A stretch of 64,000 nt of DNA from Polytrichum commune (taxonomy: Eukaryota; Streptophyta; Polytrichopsida; Polytrichales; Polytrichaceae), in contig OX485807.1 of NCBI GenBank assembly GCA_950295325.1, forward strand, positions 42,128,440-42,192,439, in the 5' to 3' direction. The notes under the pieces were generated by a model. The model was not told where the DNA came from and did no database searches. It saw only the letters and a list, made by a program, of their open reading frames with translations. This document shows, piece by piece, positions 22,812 to 34,140 of this stretch. The position numbers and the translations under genes were made by a program. Every line of letters begins with the position of its first letter. The stretch's first letter is position 1.

Positions 22812-24785
22812 GGACTTAAATCTTGTTGCCGTTGTCACATTTGATCATGTTATCACTTCCTTTTTGAAGTAGATTGTGGTGTATATTTGATACTTATTGG
22901 GGGGTCATAAAAATGATTGCCTAGACCATAGAACATATATATGTGCATTTGGCAATCATTGAGTTACATCCTATTCATGAAACAATTGCTACTGACATTT
23001 TCATTGGAAAGTGAAAGTGGATTGCATATGTTATAAATGGCTATTTGTTTCATGATGTATATTTATTGTATGTAGTGAAGCATTTTCTAGCCGTTACTAT
23101 GTATGCAATCGTTCTTCTTTATGATTTTTTTTTTGTGTATAGGGGCTTTGATCTCATAGTGACCCATGCATGTCATTTGGGTTTCCAATGGGAAGTCCAC
23201 CCCCTGGGCATGGTTTACTTGCCAACCAACAATAAAATTAGTATGTGAATCTTAGATTTTAACTAACTATTGATATTTTTTTCTTTATTAAATTGGTATT
23301 TAAGTAGAATTGGACTAAGTCCAAGTCCATAATTATAACATTCTAAATTCTATGATATGATCCTATGATATGTGTGGTAGGAACCTTCAATAGCATTTGT
23401 AGAGTCAATAATGAAAATATTGTAGTAGTTGTTTTGATGTTATTTTCAATATTCAACATTTAATAATATGTATTGAAAAATAATTGATGAAATATATATG
23501 TATATGAAATTTCTAATGTATTTGAAAGCCCAACGTTCAAGTAATCACTAAGGATTCACACATCTCCTATAAAAGTTAGGTATATCATAAGGATATCAAT
23601 GGCCCTAGCCGTAGACATGAAGCAAAGAACAAGTCCGTAATTTGAAAATATGTCGAAATTTACTTGAATACGAGTTACTAGTCTCTACCATAGGGACTTA
23701 GGGTAGTTTTAGCAGTTTGTTGTCATTTTAAGCATGATATCTAATTTTTCTTTGATTGCCAAGCAAGTAATTTCTAATCGTTAGCATAAAGTGGATATCC
23801 CTTTCATTCATGTTGTATATGCATCATGTATGAGCCCCATGTGATTGTGGGCAAAGTACACTATATAGTCATATTAGTGTGGACCACAATAATTCCTTTA
23901 GAGCCCACGTTAAATCTCATAATAAAATTTAATGTGGGCCATGTCAACTTTCAACCCACGTCAAAAGTATAATGAAAAATTAGTGTGGGGCCATAGTAAT
24001 TGGTTTTGTAGCAAATAGGCGGGATGAATATTTTATTCTATGATATTACTTTCGATGTAAAATGAGTATTTTCTTTTATGTGAGGTGTTGGTCGGAAGTC
24101 TCAAGGAAGACAGAGGGGACGAACCGGGGTCTTGGACACACATTATTTTCAATGCTTCGCAGGTGATTCTAGGAGCCCTCGTATCCTTTTCGGTTTCTAC
24201 AAATCACCCGGGTCAGTCTATGCAAGGAGAAAAAAAATACATGTGACACACAAGAATACAAAGCCTCGCTTATTATCAACTAGCTAAATTTTTTTGAGTC
24301 AAATGAGTGCATTGGATGAGAACCATTCAAGTAGGGGAAAACATCTTTGTATGATAAGTTTCTCTTTATAGATAGAAAATTGGCGTTAATAATCATCTAA
24401 ATGTTAAGACAACAAGAAAAAAAATAAAAAAATAAGAGTTGTTATGCTATGATTTTCCATAAGATGCTCTAGATAATTCCTAGTTAGAATTTCAAAGATA
24501 TATCTTATACATTTTGGAGGCAAAACTTTGTTTGATGTGAGACCTATACTTATGGGAATGTCACTTACTTTTACTACATCCATTCTTGGCCTATACATTA
24601 TTAAATATGCTTGGTTTTGTTGAGGAAGTGCCCAAATTTCAGAAACCTATAGAGCCAAACATTTTGTAATAAAATATCTATTCAATTCACTCATAATCAT
24701 CCTACGCCCTAAACAATATAAATCTTTCTAATGTTCAAACCTTGAGCCCATCAAGAGACCTCATTGCTTTTCAAGAAAAGAAAAG
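22812..24785. other. Intergenic, no gene seen
   Basis: AT-rich. A 13-bp inverted repeat forms a small hairpin at 23903-23939 (GCCCACGTTAAAT and complement). Nothing else supported. Confidence 0.35.
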
Positions 24786-24795
24786 AAAAAATAAC

Positions 24796-24815
24796 GCCCG
24801 TGCTTTAGCACCGGC
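24796..24815 (-). other. Hairpin near the LINE 3' end
   Basis: GCCGGTGC-TAAA-GCACGGGC on the minus strand forms an 8-bp stem with one C-C/G-G mismatch and a 4-nt loop, just before a T-rich end. Possible recognition site for the element's own machinery (inference). Confidence 0.4.
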
Positions 24816-24929
24816 ATGAATGCGAGCCCGTTAACCTTGTATTGATCATAGCGCACCATGATGCAATATAAGGTGTTATGCCTCTGTGGGAGGTGGGCTC
24901 TGGTGTATTTTTAGGTATATGTAATAATT

Positions 24930-27900
24930 TTAAGGTGGGGGGATGGGTGCTTGTTTGTTATCTAGTTTCCTTTTATTGAGGACCAGGTATGTGAGGTATT
25001 TGATGGCATTTTGGTGTAAATGTTTCATAAGGAGTTTGATGCTTGATTTAGGGATTTTTAGTTCGGTGAGTTTTTCGATGGAGTGTTCATGTATGGCGCC
25101 TCTAACTCCAGCTGTGATGGTAATGATGGGGTTGGTCTTCCATCCATTGTTTTGTATGGTGTTGATTAATGGATCATATTTCGTGTGTTTTCGGGTGATT
25201 GCTTGTTCTGGGAATCTGTCATGGCAGTATGTAAATTCAATAAATTGGATTGTGTGTGTTGGGGAGGGTAGTATTGGTATTTGTGCTTGGTGAGGAGCAC
25301 CAATTATGCATAGGATGTCCGGTCGTAGTCTAGCTTGGCAGTTGCATGGCATTTGTTGGCATGAGCATTTAATGAGCCAATCAGGGATTGTTTGTTCTGG
25401 TGTTGTGTTATTAATTTTTCCTGCATTGGTTAGTGTGAAATATCGGGTGTTTTTGTTGGCTTGGAGTGTTTGGGTGATGAGGTGTACCGCGTTGTTGTGT
25501 CGTGCAATTCTTAATCCTTTTATGTATGGGTGTTCACATGTGGATAGTAGGTGGGGCCATGTATCTCTGTCATTTTTGTGGCATAATGTGCAGTTGGGGT
25601 TTTGGTGTGTGAGAGGCCAGAAAATGTTTTTCCTATGGTTGCCCATGTATTGGGCGTATCTAAATTTTAGTGTTTGGGTAATTTGTGCGTCGCTTATTTT
25701 GTCGTTTGTCCAAAAATGGTTAGAGAGTTTTTGGTTTATCTGCTCATTTGAGAGCCATTTGTCGACATATGGGAATTTATGTTTGGCTATTAGTGTTTCT
25801 CGGGATTCGTGTTCTTTTGTTATGAATGTGTTTAGGTTGCGTATTGCTCCGTCATGCGTGGCCGTCGGGCAGCTTGCTAACCAATATGGAGTAGAGTGTG
25901 CTATGTGTATGTGGGGTGTGGGGGATGGTTTTTCCTTGAGGGTCCCTTCATTGGCTAGTGCGTCGGCTATTTCGTTTCCGATGATGCCTGTGTGTGCTCG
26001 TACCTTATGTATGTGTATTTTGTGTGGTGTCCAATATATTTGTCGGATGATGGCCGCTATGAGTAATTTATCTGGGTGGTGATGTTGTGATGTGGGGTGT
26101 TGTATATGGTTGTTGATTAGGAATATGCTGTTAAGGCTGTCTGTAAATATATGTGTTTCTGTTTGGGTATTTTGTATGTTTTCGATGGCTATGAGTATTG
26201 CATTGAGTTCCGCTCTTAGGATGTTTTGGTATCCGGGTAGTCTTTCTGCTATGTGGGTGTTGTTGTTGGGACTATATACTCCTGATCCTGCTATGTTGCC
26301 TTCTATTTGTCCTTCGGAATTTTTAGTGGGTGGGATAAATGATCCGTCCGTGTATGCACATTTTTGTGGTTGGAATTTAAGGGGGTGGGTGTGATTAAGT
26401 TCAATAGGGAGAGGTGGCGTATTATGGTTTGTATGTATTTGCGGGGGGATTGCTTTGGGTGCATTGTTCCATGAATTGGAGAATTTGACTTTATAGGGTT
26501 TTGTGTTGGGTTTGGTGGGATGGGTGTCTATGTGTATGTTAAGTGTTTTCTTTAGGATATTTTGTAGTTCTTGTGGGGGTTGTATATTTATTGATAGATG
26601 TGCGGGGTTGGATACGCAAATTATGGATGTGAGCGATGGTTCCGCGTATTGGTAGTATTTTGGCCATTCCGGTGTAGGAGCATATTATATGGTGTGTGGT
26701 GGTATTGTTGCAATCGTGTGGATGTCCTCATTAATATTAAGTGCTAGTGATTGTGTTGTCCAGTCTTTGTGGTTAACTATTAGAATGGTGAGTGTATGTG
26801 TGTCTTCTTTGGCTGCCATTCTGGCCCAATGAATAGCTTCTAGGGTCGTATTGTGGTCCGTGGGGAATGCTAGGCCTATTCCTCTCCAGCGGGAGGACTG
26901 TGCGTGTCCCATGGAGCCAAATAGTATGTCTCGGCTATGTGGTGAATTGTATTGTGTAAGTTGCATATGGCAGGTGAGGGGGGAAGAATAATATGAGTGC
27001 GTAATTTTGTAGGATTCTATTAGCAGTTTGGTGATGTCTGGGTGTAGGGTGTGGTGTAGGTTATTTGGTAGTATGTTTTTGGGTTTTTTCTTGGGGAGTA
27101 TGGTTATATATCTTTGGATAAGCCATAGTATTTCGGTTTCAAAGTCTTGTGGTGGGGGTTTTAGGAAGTTGGCGAGGTGTGGGAGGTGGTTGTCACAGAA
27201 GCGGCTCCATAGCCATTGTAGTCTTTCAGTGTTTAGGGAGGTTATATAATTCCCTTTTTGATCGTAGATGTTGGATATTGTGGCTTGTATGTGTATGGTT
27301 GGTTTGTTGGTAATTATATCTTTGTCCGGGTTGCACTCTTGTGTGGATGTTGTGAGGTTGGTTATTTGGAGAGGGGGGTGTATAAATCGATTGTCTTTCG
27401 ATTGGGAGGAATTTAGGAGGTCGGCGTATTGTTGGGTGGTTTTTTGTTCTAATATTTTACGTTGATGTTGTGTTATGAGAAGTAGGTTGTGATCGAGTAG
27501 GATGTTGTCGGGGTGTAGTAGGTCTTCTTCTGTGTGTCATTTTTGTGTGGATCCTTGTGTGGATTGCCAGTGGCATAGATATGTTCTTCGGATAGCTTGA
27601 GCCCCCCATTTATCTTTCTGGGTAGTGGTTTTTACTTGGGTTATGTTGTGTATTGCTCTCCCAAGGTTGTGTTGTGTGTGTGTATTTGGATGTTGGGTGT
27701 GGTTAGAGGGTATTGGTTGTTCTAGTGTGGGGTGGGTTCCTTGGAGTGTGGGGGGTGGTGGTGGGTTCGGAAATAATATTTTAGCTTGTTGGAGTGCCTC
27801 TTTGATGGTTCTTGGTGTATGTCTATATATGGTTTTGAATTCGTCTGGAGTTAATATAGCCCTAGTGTCTTTGTTTTGTATTTGTGTTATTGTGGTGATT

Positions 27901-28259
27901 CCGTATGTATAAAGTTTGTCTAGGTATGTTTGGGTTTTCCTTTTTGAGTCGTCTGTAAGGCTAGTATTGGTTGGGTTGTTTTTCCATATTTCCTCAAGGG
28001 GGGTGTTTTTGATGGGAAATGCACGGATTGCGGTGGTGATGTGTATTTCGTATTCTCTTTCTAGAAGAAATAATGTTCTAGCTATTGGTGATCTTGTGCA
28101 TGCTTGTTGTTTTAGTTTGGGTAGGTGTAGTGAGCCTCTGTATTTGGCCGATATGTATTTGGCTAGGCCTTGGTATATATTACCTAATTGGCCGGGGTCG
28201 TTAAGGGCTTGTATAAGTTGTTGTCCGATACAATGCTTTTCAATAAGTTGAGGATCCAT
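24930..28259 (-). pseudogene. LINE polyprotein C-terminal part (RNase H, CCHC, RLE), two in-frame stops
   Basis: A single minus-strand frame of 1,110 codons runs from 28259 to the stop at 24930, interrupted only by TGA at 27539-27537 and TAA at 26687-26685. No frameshift is present, so the copy is young. In order: a segment of about 240 residues probably following the reverse transcriptase; about 430 residues I cannot assign, including RDILFGSMGHAQSSRWRGIG; an RNase H domain with YTDGS (near 26345), RAELNA, FTDSLN and NEIADALA supplying the acidic residues; a CCHC knuckle CTLC...H..STC followed by RHN (near 25500); and RPDI with IQFIEFTYCHDR (near 25320-25220), the restriction-like endonuclease core of R2-type LINEs. 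Nicking of target DNA by the endonuclease is family knowledge. This copy is defective because it lacks the reverse transcriptase. Confidence 0.8.
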
Positions 28260-28571
28260 TAAACCGCTGTTTCAAACAACTTTCAATCAAGTTAATTTTT
28301 TAAATTCTATTGATGTCAGAACAAAGTGATAGAAGTTGAATTATGCATGGCCACAAATAAGAAAATGATTGGCTTTAAATACGAAGTGTAATAACATTCA
28401 TACAATCAAAGAGAGAGTCTATCCTAAATATGTGAATAATAAATGAATATTCCCACTATGTTCAAGGGGCCAAGGGCTCATGGAATGTAATTGACATAGT
28501 CTATAGTCATGAAGCCGACCCACATGGCTAAATAATGTTATTTGACTACGTGATTGAATACCTTATACATA

Positions 28572-29295
28572 TAGTCTAACCTTGATAATGTCACCCTTAT
28601 TAATAGAACACCTTGATATTGTCACCTAGAAGTTTGAAACCGATTTTCATAGTGTAAAACTTCCTCATTATTATCCCTATCACCCTTGGTAATGTCACTA
28701 CTTTTTTTTCCAAAATCCGTAGTGTAAATGTGATAATACCAAGTGTGGATGGATTGTATGTGATGGTTGGATGGACAGATTGTAGTAGCCGAAAGGGTCA
28801 TGCGCCGCCCATGTGATAAATGCAATGCTATTCTTGAAGCTAAGCGATGCACAAAAATATGCTAAAGATGTTTTGAAATTTATGCCTAGCCAAGGTTCTC
28901 AGATTTTCAACACTCTGGAGTTGTTAGGAATGGAAAAACTCCATGACAAACTCATTAGAATTGGTGTTGCACATTTAACATCAACAAAACAATGTGACAT
29001 TAGAAGCTTCTTTGTCTCTAGTGAGAGGTCTTTACCTGATCTCAATGACACATTATGATGTGCTCTTGTTGTTATTCACAATTTTGAATTAGATTTTACA
29101 TTCAAAAACATTGAAGTCTTGTATTTGTTATTTTCTTTTTTACATTGTAATTTTATTTTGATTTTCTACCTATTTTTTTGATAATATCACATTATGCACA
29201 AATCTTCAAAATGTGACATTATCAAATATGTCAGACCTTGTTTATATCACTCTTTTTGGTAAAACAGATGGTGTGACATTATCATGGTTAGACTG
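28572..29295. mobile_element. pogo-like TIR element B (724 bp)
   Basis: Ends TAGTCTAACCTTGATAATG and, inverted, CATGGTTAGACTG; flanked by TA (28570-28571 and 29296-29297). The intact second repeat unit nearby gives the pre-insertion sequence ATACATACTTGATCA with one TA. Related to element A in inverse orientation. Confidence 0.82.
28813..29058 (+). pseudogene. C-terminal remnant of a pogo-like transposase inside element B
   Basis: An 81-codon frame reads SDAQKYAKDVLKFM, then KLHDKLIRIGVAHL and KQCDIRSFF near the end. A helix followed by an acidic-aromatic tail of the D-I-R-S-F-F type is usual at the C-terminus of Tigger/pogo transposases. The catalytic domain is absent, so element B is a deletion derivative. 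Whether its parent is the decayed transposase at 16062 cannot be told, because the two pieces do not overlap clearly. Confidence 0.4.
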
Positions 29296-29515
29296 TACTT
29301 GATCATGTCAATGCTACAATCGTGGTTACTGTGCAAGGAGGGCCGCCTCCCACTTTGTTCAAGGGCCCATGGAATATAATTGACATAGTCCATAGTCATG
29401 GAACCGACCCACATGGCTAAATAATGTTATTTGACTACGTGATTGAATACCTTATACATACTTGATCAGGTCAATGCTGCAATTGTGGTTGCCGTGCAAG
29501 GAGGGCCGCCTCAAA

Positions 29516-31066
29516 TTACCTCGATGTACAACTTTATTGGACTGCGTTTTTGTTGGAATTCTTCTTATGTTCCGCTTCATTATGTTGGCCTTCTTCACTG
29601 TCCATATCTTCATGTAGGTTTGTACAATGAAGAAAAATTCAATTGGAGTTTCTGGCATTAATCAAACAGTAAGGACATTCAACATGGCCCACATGTCTAA
29701 GTTAGTGATGTTTCATTCACCCGCAACTATTTGGTGTGGAAGTATTTCACACTCTATACGTGCAATAACTTATCGTTTCAACATGCTCCCTATTTCACAA
29801 GATTTTGCAAATAGCAAGAAGTGGTAAGATCAATTCGATGCGGAAAATGAACTAGAATCTCCATAACGAAGAAATAACCGATTCTTAATATATAATAGTA
29901 AGTGATAAACTAAAAAATGCAAAAAACTTCACTGTTAGGTTCAAAATCATAGTAGATCCCTACCTGATAGAGCAAATATTAACACTTGGTTCCAACGTGC
30001 AACTAGCTTGTTGAAAGTTCACATGTGAAATATGTATTCAACATTTCACCAAGAAAACTACGTGCGTTGTGGTTCATTTTAAAGATCCTAAGCACTTGTG
30101 TTCTTTAGTGGTCAAGCTTAGAAAAAACTTCTACGTAATTAGGGCACAAAACTTGTTCACCATGCTAGTAAATAAAAACCATACGTACGATGCCACCATA
30201 TAAATGCCCATCAAAAATTTCAGTGGAGAATGTTGAATTAATTCGGATCGGATTGAAAGAGATAATATGCCTTTTGGAAGTTTGTCGATTGTCCTCGTCA
30301 TCATCTTATGCCCATGGACCGGAGGCCATCATGGACCTTTATAACCTACATCCATCGCCCATACATGGATTGCATTATCTATGTGAACAATATATAAGGT
30401 AGAAACACCATAAGCGCTTAACCACCCTCTAGCCATGCATTAGACCGCCATTATAATGGTGAAGTGCCATTTTAAAAACTGATCATGGTTTGGTAGCAAC
30501 TTCAATGCGTGTACACTTGGTGTAGCCAATGGGAATCAAGTGTTAAAGTACTCATGAGGTAACCGATTTAGGTGATGTTCTATATGGAAATGCGAAGTAC
30601 CGTGTTCGGTGTAGGGAGAATCTAGTGAACGAGTAGGGGGTTGGACAAACTTTCCACTTTGAAAAATTATGGAATTTTTTCTACAAGGCAGAAAAATATG
30701 AAACAACTTGCATTCTTCATGAATCCTTGTGGTCTATCTTGGAAAATTATCTCATGACTGTCAGACCAGATCTTTGATGCGAATCACCTTATTTTCACGG
30801 GTTAATGTATTTCTACCTTATGTGCTTAACTTATAGTCCATGCTGTGCATTGCGGATTCGGTCTGTTGCATGGATGGATGGATGGATGTATGAAAGGAAT
30901 TACTTGTTCCATGTGTTTAATACCTGGATACAGCCACTTATAAGTACAATCTCCATGTGTAAATGCAGTGTGGCTCCGTTTTCTGCATGACTTGATGTGA
31001 ATGGTTGGGCTGGCCCTTGCAAAGAAGGGAACAACGACCCTCAATACAAGATGCAAGCGATTACTG
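29516..31066. other. Intergenic, no gene seen
   Basis: AT-rich, short unrecognised frames only; a brief GGAT tandem near 30875. Confidence 0.35.
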
Positions 31067-31282
31067 CACTAAATATGATATTTGGTGTGACTTACTATTT
31101 GGAATCATGCGATGCTATATCTATTTACTGTATATTCCATACTTTACCAACAAATGTCAAATTGGTGGTTTGTGCGTTACAGAACAGTAACACTTTACTT
31201 GGTAGAAAGTTACATTAGCAATCGAAAGATATAGCATTGCATAATTCCAAACAACAAGTGACAATAAATATCATATATAGTG
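31067..31282. mobile_element. 216-bp MITE with ~55-bp inverted ends
   Basis: The left end CACTAAATATGATATTTGG and onward pairs with the reverse complement of the right end (CACTATATATGATATTTAT and onward), both reaching a shared GGAAT.ATGC.ATGCTATATC. No coding frame. The target duplication is unclear. Confidence 0.6.
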
Positions 31283-31634
31283 AATGTTTTACCCGAGGGA
31301 GACATGTATTATTAACACACGATCGTGTTACGTGACAAGCCGTCAATTTGTTTGAACTTCATGCAAGTTACTGTCAAAGGTAACTGTGAGTTTTGAAGAA
31401 TACTTGTTGGTAGAAATTGGTTTGCCCACAGTGAATGGAAAAGCAAAGGCCCGGAATAGTGCTCCGAAGAATGTGCAAAGGCTTTGACACTTATCGGCCT
31501 TGTAGTCCTCCTAGATGATATATGCACCATGATTTAAGCGTAAACTTATCCCCAACTTGGCAACATACCGTGTCCAAGATGACATGGGTTTGACATGGCC
31601 AAGGCTACCCCCACTTTAAATCTATTATTTGTTA

Positions 31635-32147
31635 TGCCCCCTCCCCACTACCAAATAACCAAAGTCTCTCCTAAAAACCGGGTAAAGCTCCCTTGGTTAT
31701 AGTGGAGGCGTCCGGCTATCCCAATGCATCTACAAGAACTTGCTCCGGAGATTGTTGAGTAGGTTTTAGTTGAGTAGCTTTCACACATGGTCATTGTTTT
31801 ATGTACCAAGCAATGAATGTTGGGTAGTTTTTGTCCCATCCCCAAATGCCTTACTAGTCATCTATCTTACCATCGGTTTTTGTTAATGAAGCTCCTCGTG
31901 CCCTCATAGCTAAGACTAAAGGCAACCAATCACAAGGGCGGGAGGCAACACTTTTAAAGGTCCTACATTCTTGCCTCATGTCTAGGTACCTATGGGAGGG
32001 TCGGTGCTTGGGGCTTGAAACCTCCACTTTTAAACCATACCATGTCATTTGCCAACAAGGCTCGGCACTAGATAATTTCGATGGTGTGAAGGCCGTGATT
32101 TTAAAACATAATGTTAGGCTTAGCTAAAGTGAGGTGGGGAGGGGGCA
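31635..32147. mobile_element. TIR element with TTA target duplication (513 bp)
   Basis: Ends TGCCCCCTCCCCAC and its exact inverse GTGGGGAGGGGGCA, flanked by TTA at 31632-31634 and 32148-32150. PIF/Harbinger-like by target size. No transposase. Confidence 0.6.
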
Positions 32148-32714
32148 TTAGATTGGCTAGAACGGTGTCGTCTAAATGTCATTCCGGTGTCCCCTTGCCC
32201 CACCTTTCCTTAGTAGTGAATCTTGGTGTGGCGGAGGTGGCCCAACATTATTTCCAACCCCGGTAGGCAATTAGGGTGGCCCATACTAATTATTTCCACT
32301 CTAATTCTCCACCCACACTAGTAGGATTATTTTGTGCACACTAATATGTTAAAAAAGGTTGCCTTTGTGTATAGGTTGCCTCTTTACCCAAGTAAAATTT
32401 CTTGGGTTAAAATTAGATCGTGCAAAAACTTCTAATTGCCCATTATTCAGCTACATGGTTGTGTTCCATTCTATATTTATCATCTAACAATGCACCTCCA
32501 CTATCTTACCTTAATGGGAAGAAACTTAAAAAATTAGGAAGAAACTCACGCTGGAACAAATAATGAATAGTGCCAATATGAATATCAACAATATTATGAA
32601 TAGTGTTAGTATTTTCAATGATAGTTCTACTATGAATAGTAATTTCAAGGAATAACATTGAGATGAACAACATTTCTTGCGAATATTACTAGGATGAATA
32701 CTGAACCCAAATTC
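32148..32714. other. Intergenic, no gene seen
   Basis: No feature recognised between the TIR element and the tandem repeat. Confidence 0.35.
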
Positions 32715-32865
32715 AATTGAGATAGTCTAGGGTCATGGAATACAAACGACATAGTCCGGGGTCATGGAATTCAATTAACATAGTCCGGGGTCATGGAATC
32801 CAATTGACATAGTCCGGGAAGGGTCATGGATATCAATTGACATAGTCCAAGGTCATGGAACCGAC
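32715..32865. repeat. Tandem repeat, ~33-bp unit, about 5 copies
   Basis: Units of the form ACATAGTCCGGGGTCATGGA plus a short CAATTG-type spacer, expanded from a motif present once per unit in the dispersed repeat at 28446-29515. It runs into a further diverged copy of that repeat ending near 32970. Confidence 0.75.
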
Positions 32866-33080
32866 CCACGTGATTGAGTAATGTTGTGAACTACGTGATT
32901 GCGTAACTTTTACATATTTGATCATGTCAATGCGTGAGTTGTGGTTGCCGTGCAAGGAGGGCCGCCAAAAGCTCTTAGAAATTGGAGCTTATTGATCATG
33001 TCCCAAGGCACCGCGTGGGGGAACAGTTCTATGCAGGCCTAGTATGCATCTGCCATCCTCCGACTGCCACACTGAATACA

Positions 33081-33162
33081 AGATTTAGTGTCATCAATTC
33101 TAATCGTCCTGCTCAATAACAATTGTAAACTGCAGTGCAGTGGTAAATACCATATTTAGTAG
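33081..33162. mobile_element. Fragment of the 370-bp MITE family (inverted)
   Basis: Reverse-complement match to the right-hand ~90 bp of the family (TTAGTGTCATCAATTCTAAT and onward). Confidence 0.5.
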
Positions 33163-33844
33163 TGTAGTTGTGTCCGGAAGTGAGCATTGCTACTATACTT
33201 AAGTTAGAACTCCTCCCTCATGGCTTGCGAATCACCTTCCAGACACTGCATGTGGTGGAGTGCGCTCTCTCCTTCCCAAGTGACGATGTTGTAATTATCT
33301 AAACTTCCAACTTCCAAGTGCCTGCTGTGCGCATTGCCGGATCCATCTTGTGCAACTTAAGTGGGCACTTACAACTGAAGCTTCACAGAGAACGCAGGTT
33401 CTGCCTTCAGCCCTGGATCTATCTTTGTGCTCGTGAGTGGGAGGGTTTCATGAGCTTGTTGACATGTTGTGCGAAATGATAGACGAGATCTGTCGTTGTT
33501 CAAGTACTTGTGCAATTTACACAGTCTGTTGCAGCGGCATAGAGCATATTGACAAACTTGATGTTGTAGTTGTAATTTTGGACTACTTACGGGTTTGTTG
33601 AGGAATGAGGCGACCTCTGCGATCGGGCAATGGTAATAGAGTACCTTCAAAGGTGGAATAGAGCCCTAGCCATGCTCCTCTACTGTAAACCTGTTGGAGG
33701 AGACGTATTGAATCGCCATCTGTTCAGTTTTCGTATTTTGAATCTAGTGCTTATGAGTTCGACTTGAATGTTAATGACGGTTGTGGAAATCAAGTGTTGG
33801 ATCTCAACTAGAGGAGCCTTATAAGTTGAACGCTTTGGTCATTG
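33163..33844. other. Intergenic; weak exon-like sequence on the minus strand
   Basis: A minus-strand frame of 93 codons (33650-33369) contains QVCQYALCRCNRLCKLHKYL, and a clean GTAAGTAG donor lies within it. I do not recognise a family, and splicing cannot be decided. Confidence 0.25.
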
Positions 33845-34140
33845 GTGGTCTAGCTTTCTTTTGTTTAGAATAAGGCATGTGCGGTATTTTACGTCATTAT
33901 GTATGTGGATTTCATTAGGTTTTTGGTGGTGGGTTTAGAGATAAGGGTCGTTGAGTTTTGTGATTGAGTGTTCGTGTATGTCTCATCGCACTCCGGTTGC
34001 GATAGTTATTGATGGGTTGAACCCTTCCGATATAGGTTAACAAACTCATTTGTGTGTTTTTGCAAGTTCTAATGGAGAGGGTAGAGTCTAGATAATTTTG
34101 GTTTGTATTAGCGCGTGCCACTTGTAACATGGAAGCGAGA
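33845..34140 (-). pseudogene. Short decayed fragment of the LINE 3' end
   Basis: At the DNA level it aligns with about 24955-25290 of the LINE: the stretch GAGTGTTCGTGTATG..TC..C..CTCCGGTTGCGATAGT.ATTGATGGG parallels the sequence around 25080-25125, and flanking blocks follow. Frames are broken. It covers only the endonuclease C-terminal end. Confidence 0.6.

Larger units (their letters stand above)
24786..28262 (-). mobile_element. 5'-truncated LINE with RNase H and restriction-like endonuclease
   Basis: The 3' part of a non-LTR retrotransposon on the minus strand. The coding frame begins abruptly at 28259 with unrelated sequence upstream, the 5' truncation usual for LINEs. The 3' untranslated region extends to about 24786 and includes a small hairpin. 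Two further fragments of the family lie at 2281-3276 and about 33845-34140. The reverse transcriptase core is not present. Confidence 0.8.
28446..29515. repeat. Tandem pair of a ~165-bp repeat, first unit split by pogo-like element B
   Basis: Unit 1 is about 28452-28571 continued at 29296-29349; unit 2 is about 29350-29515. Both run from CAAGGG...CATGG through GACATAGTC, CGACCCACATGG, TTATACATA and CTTGATCA to GCAAGGAGGGCCGCC. A related, more diverged copy is at about 32850-32970. Confidence 0.7.

Noticed and set aside
24796..24815. Rho-independent terminator
   Set aside because: A hairpin with T-rich tail is present, but the context is a plant LINE 3' end; bacterial termination does not apply.
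25306..26082. 258-codon plus-strand ORF
   Set aside because: Lies opposite the RNase H and endonuclease part of the LINE; composition is Trp/Cys/Val-rich, typical of an antisense shadow.
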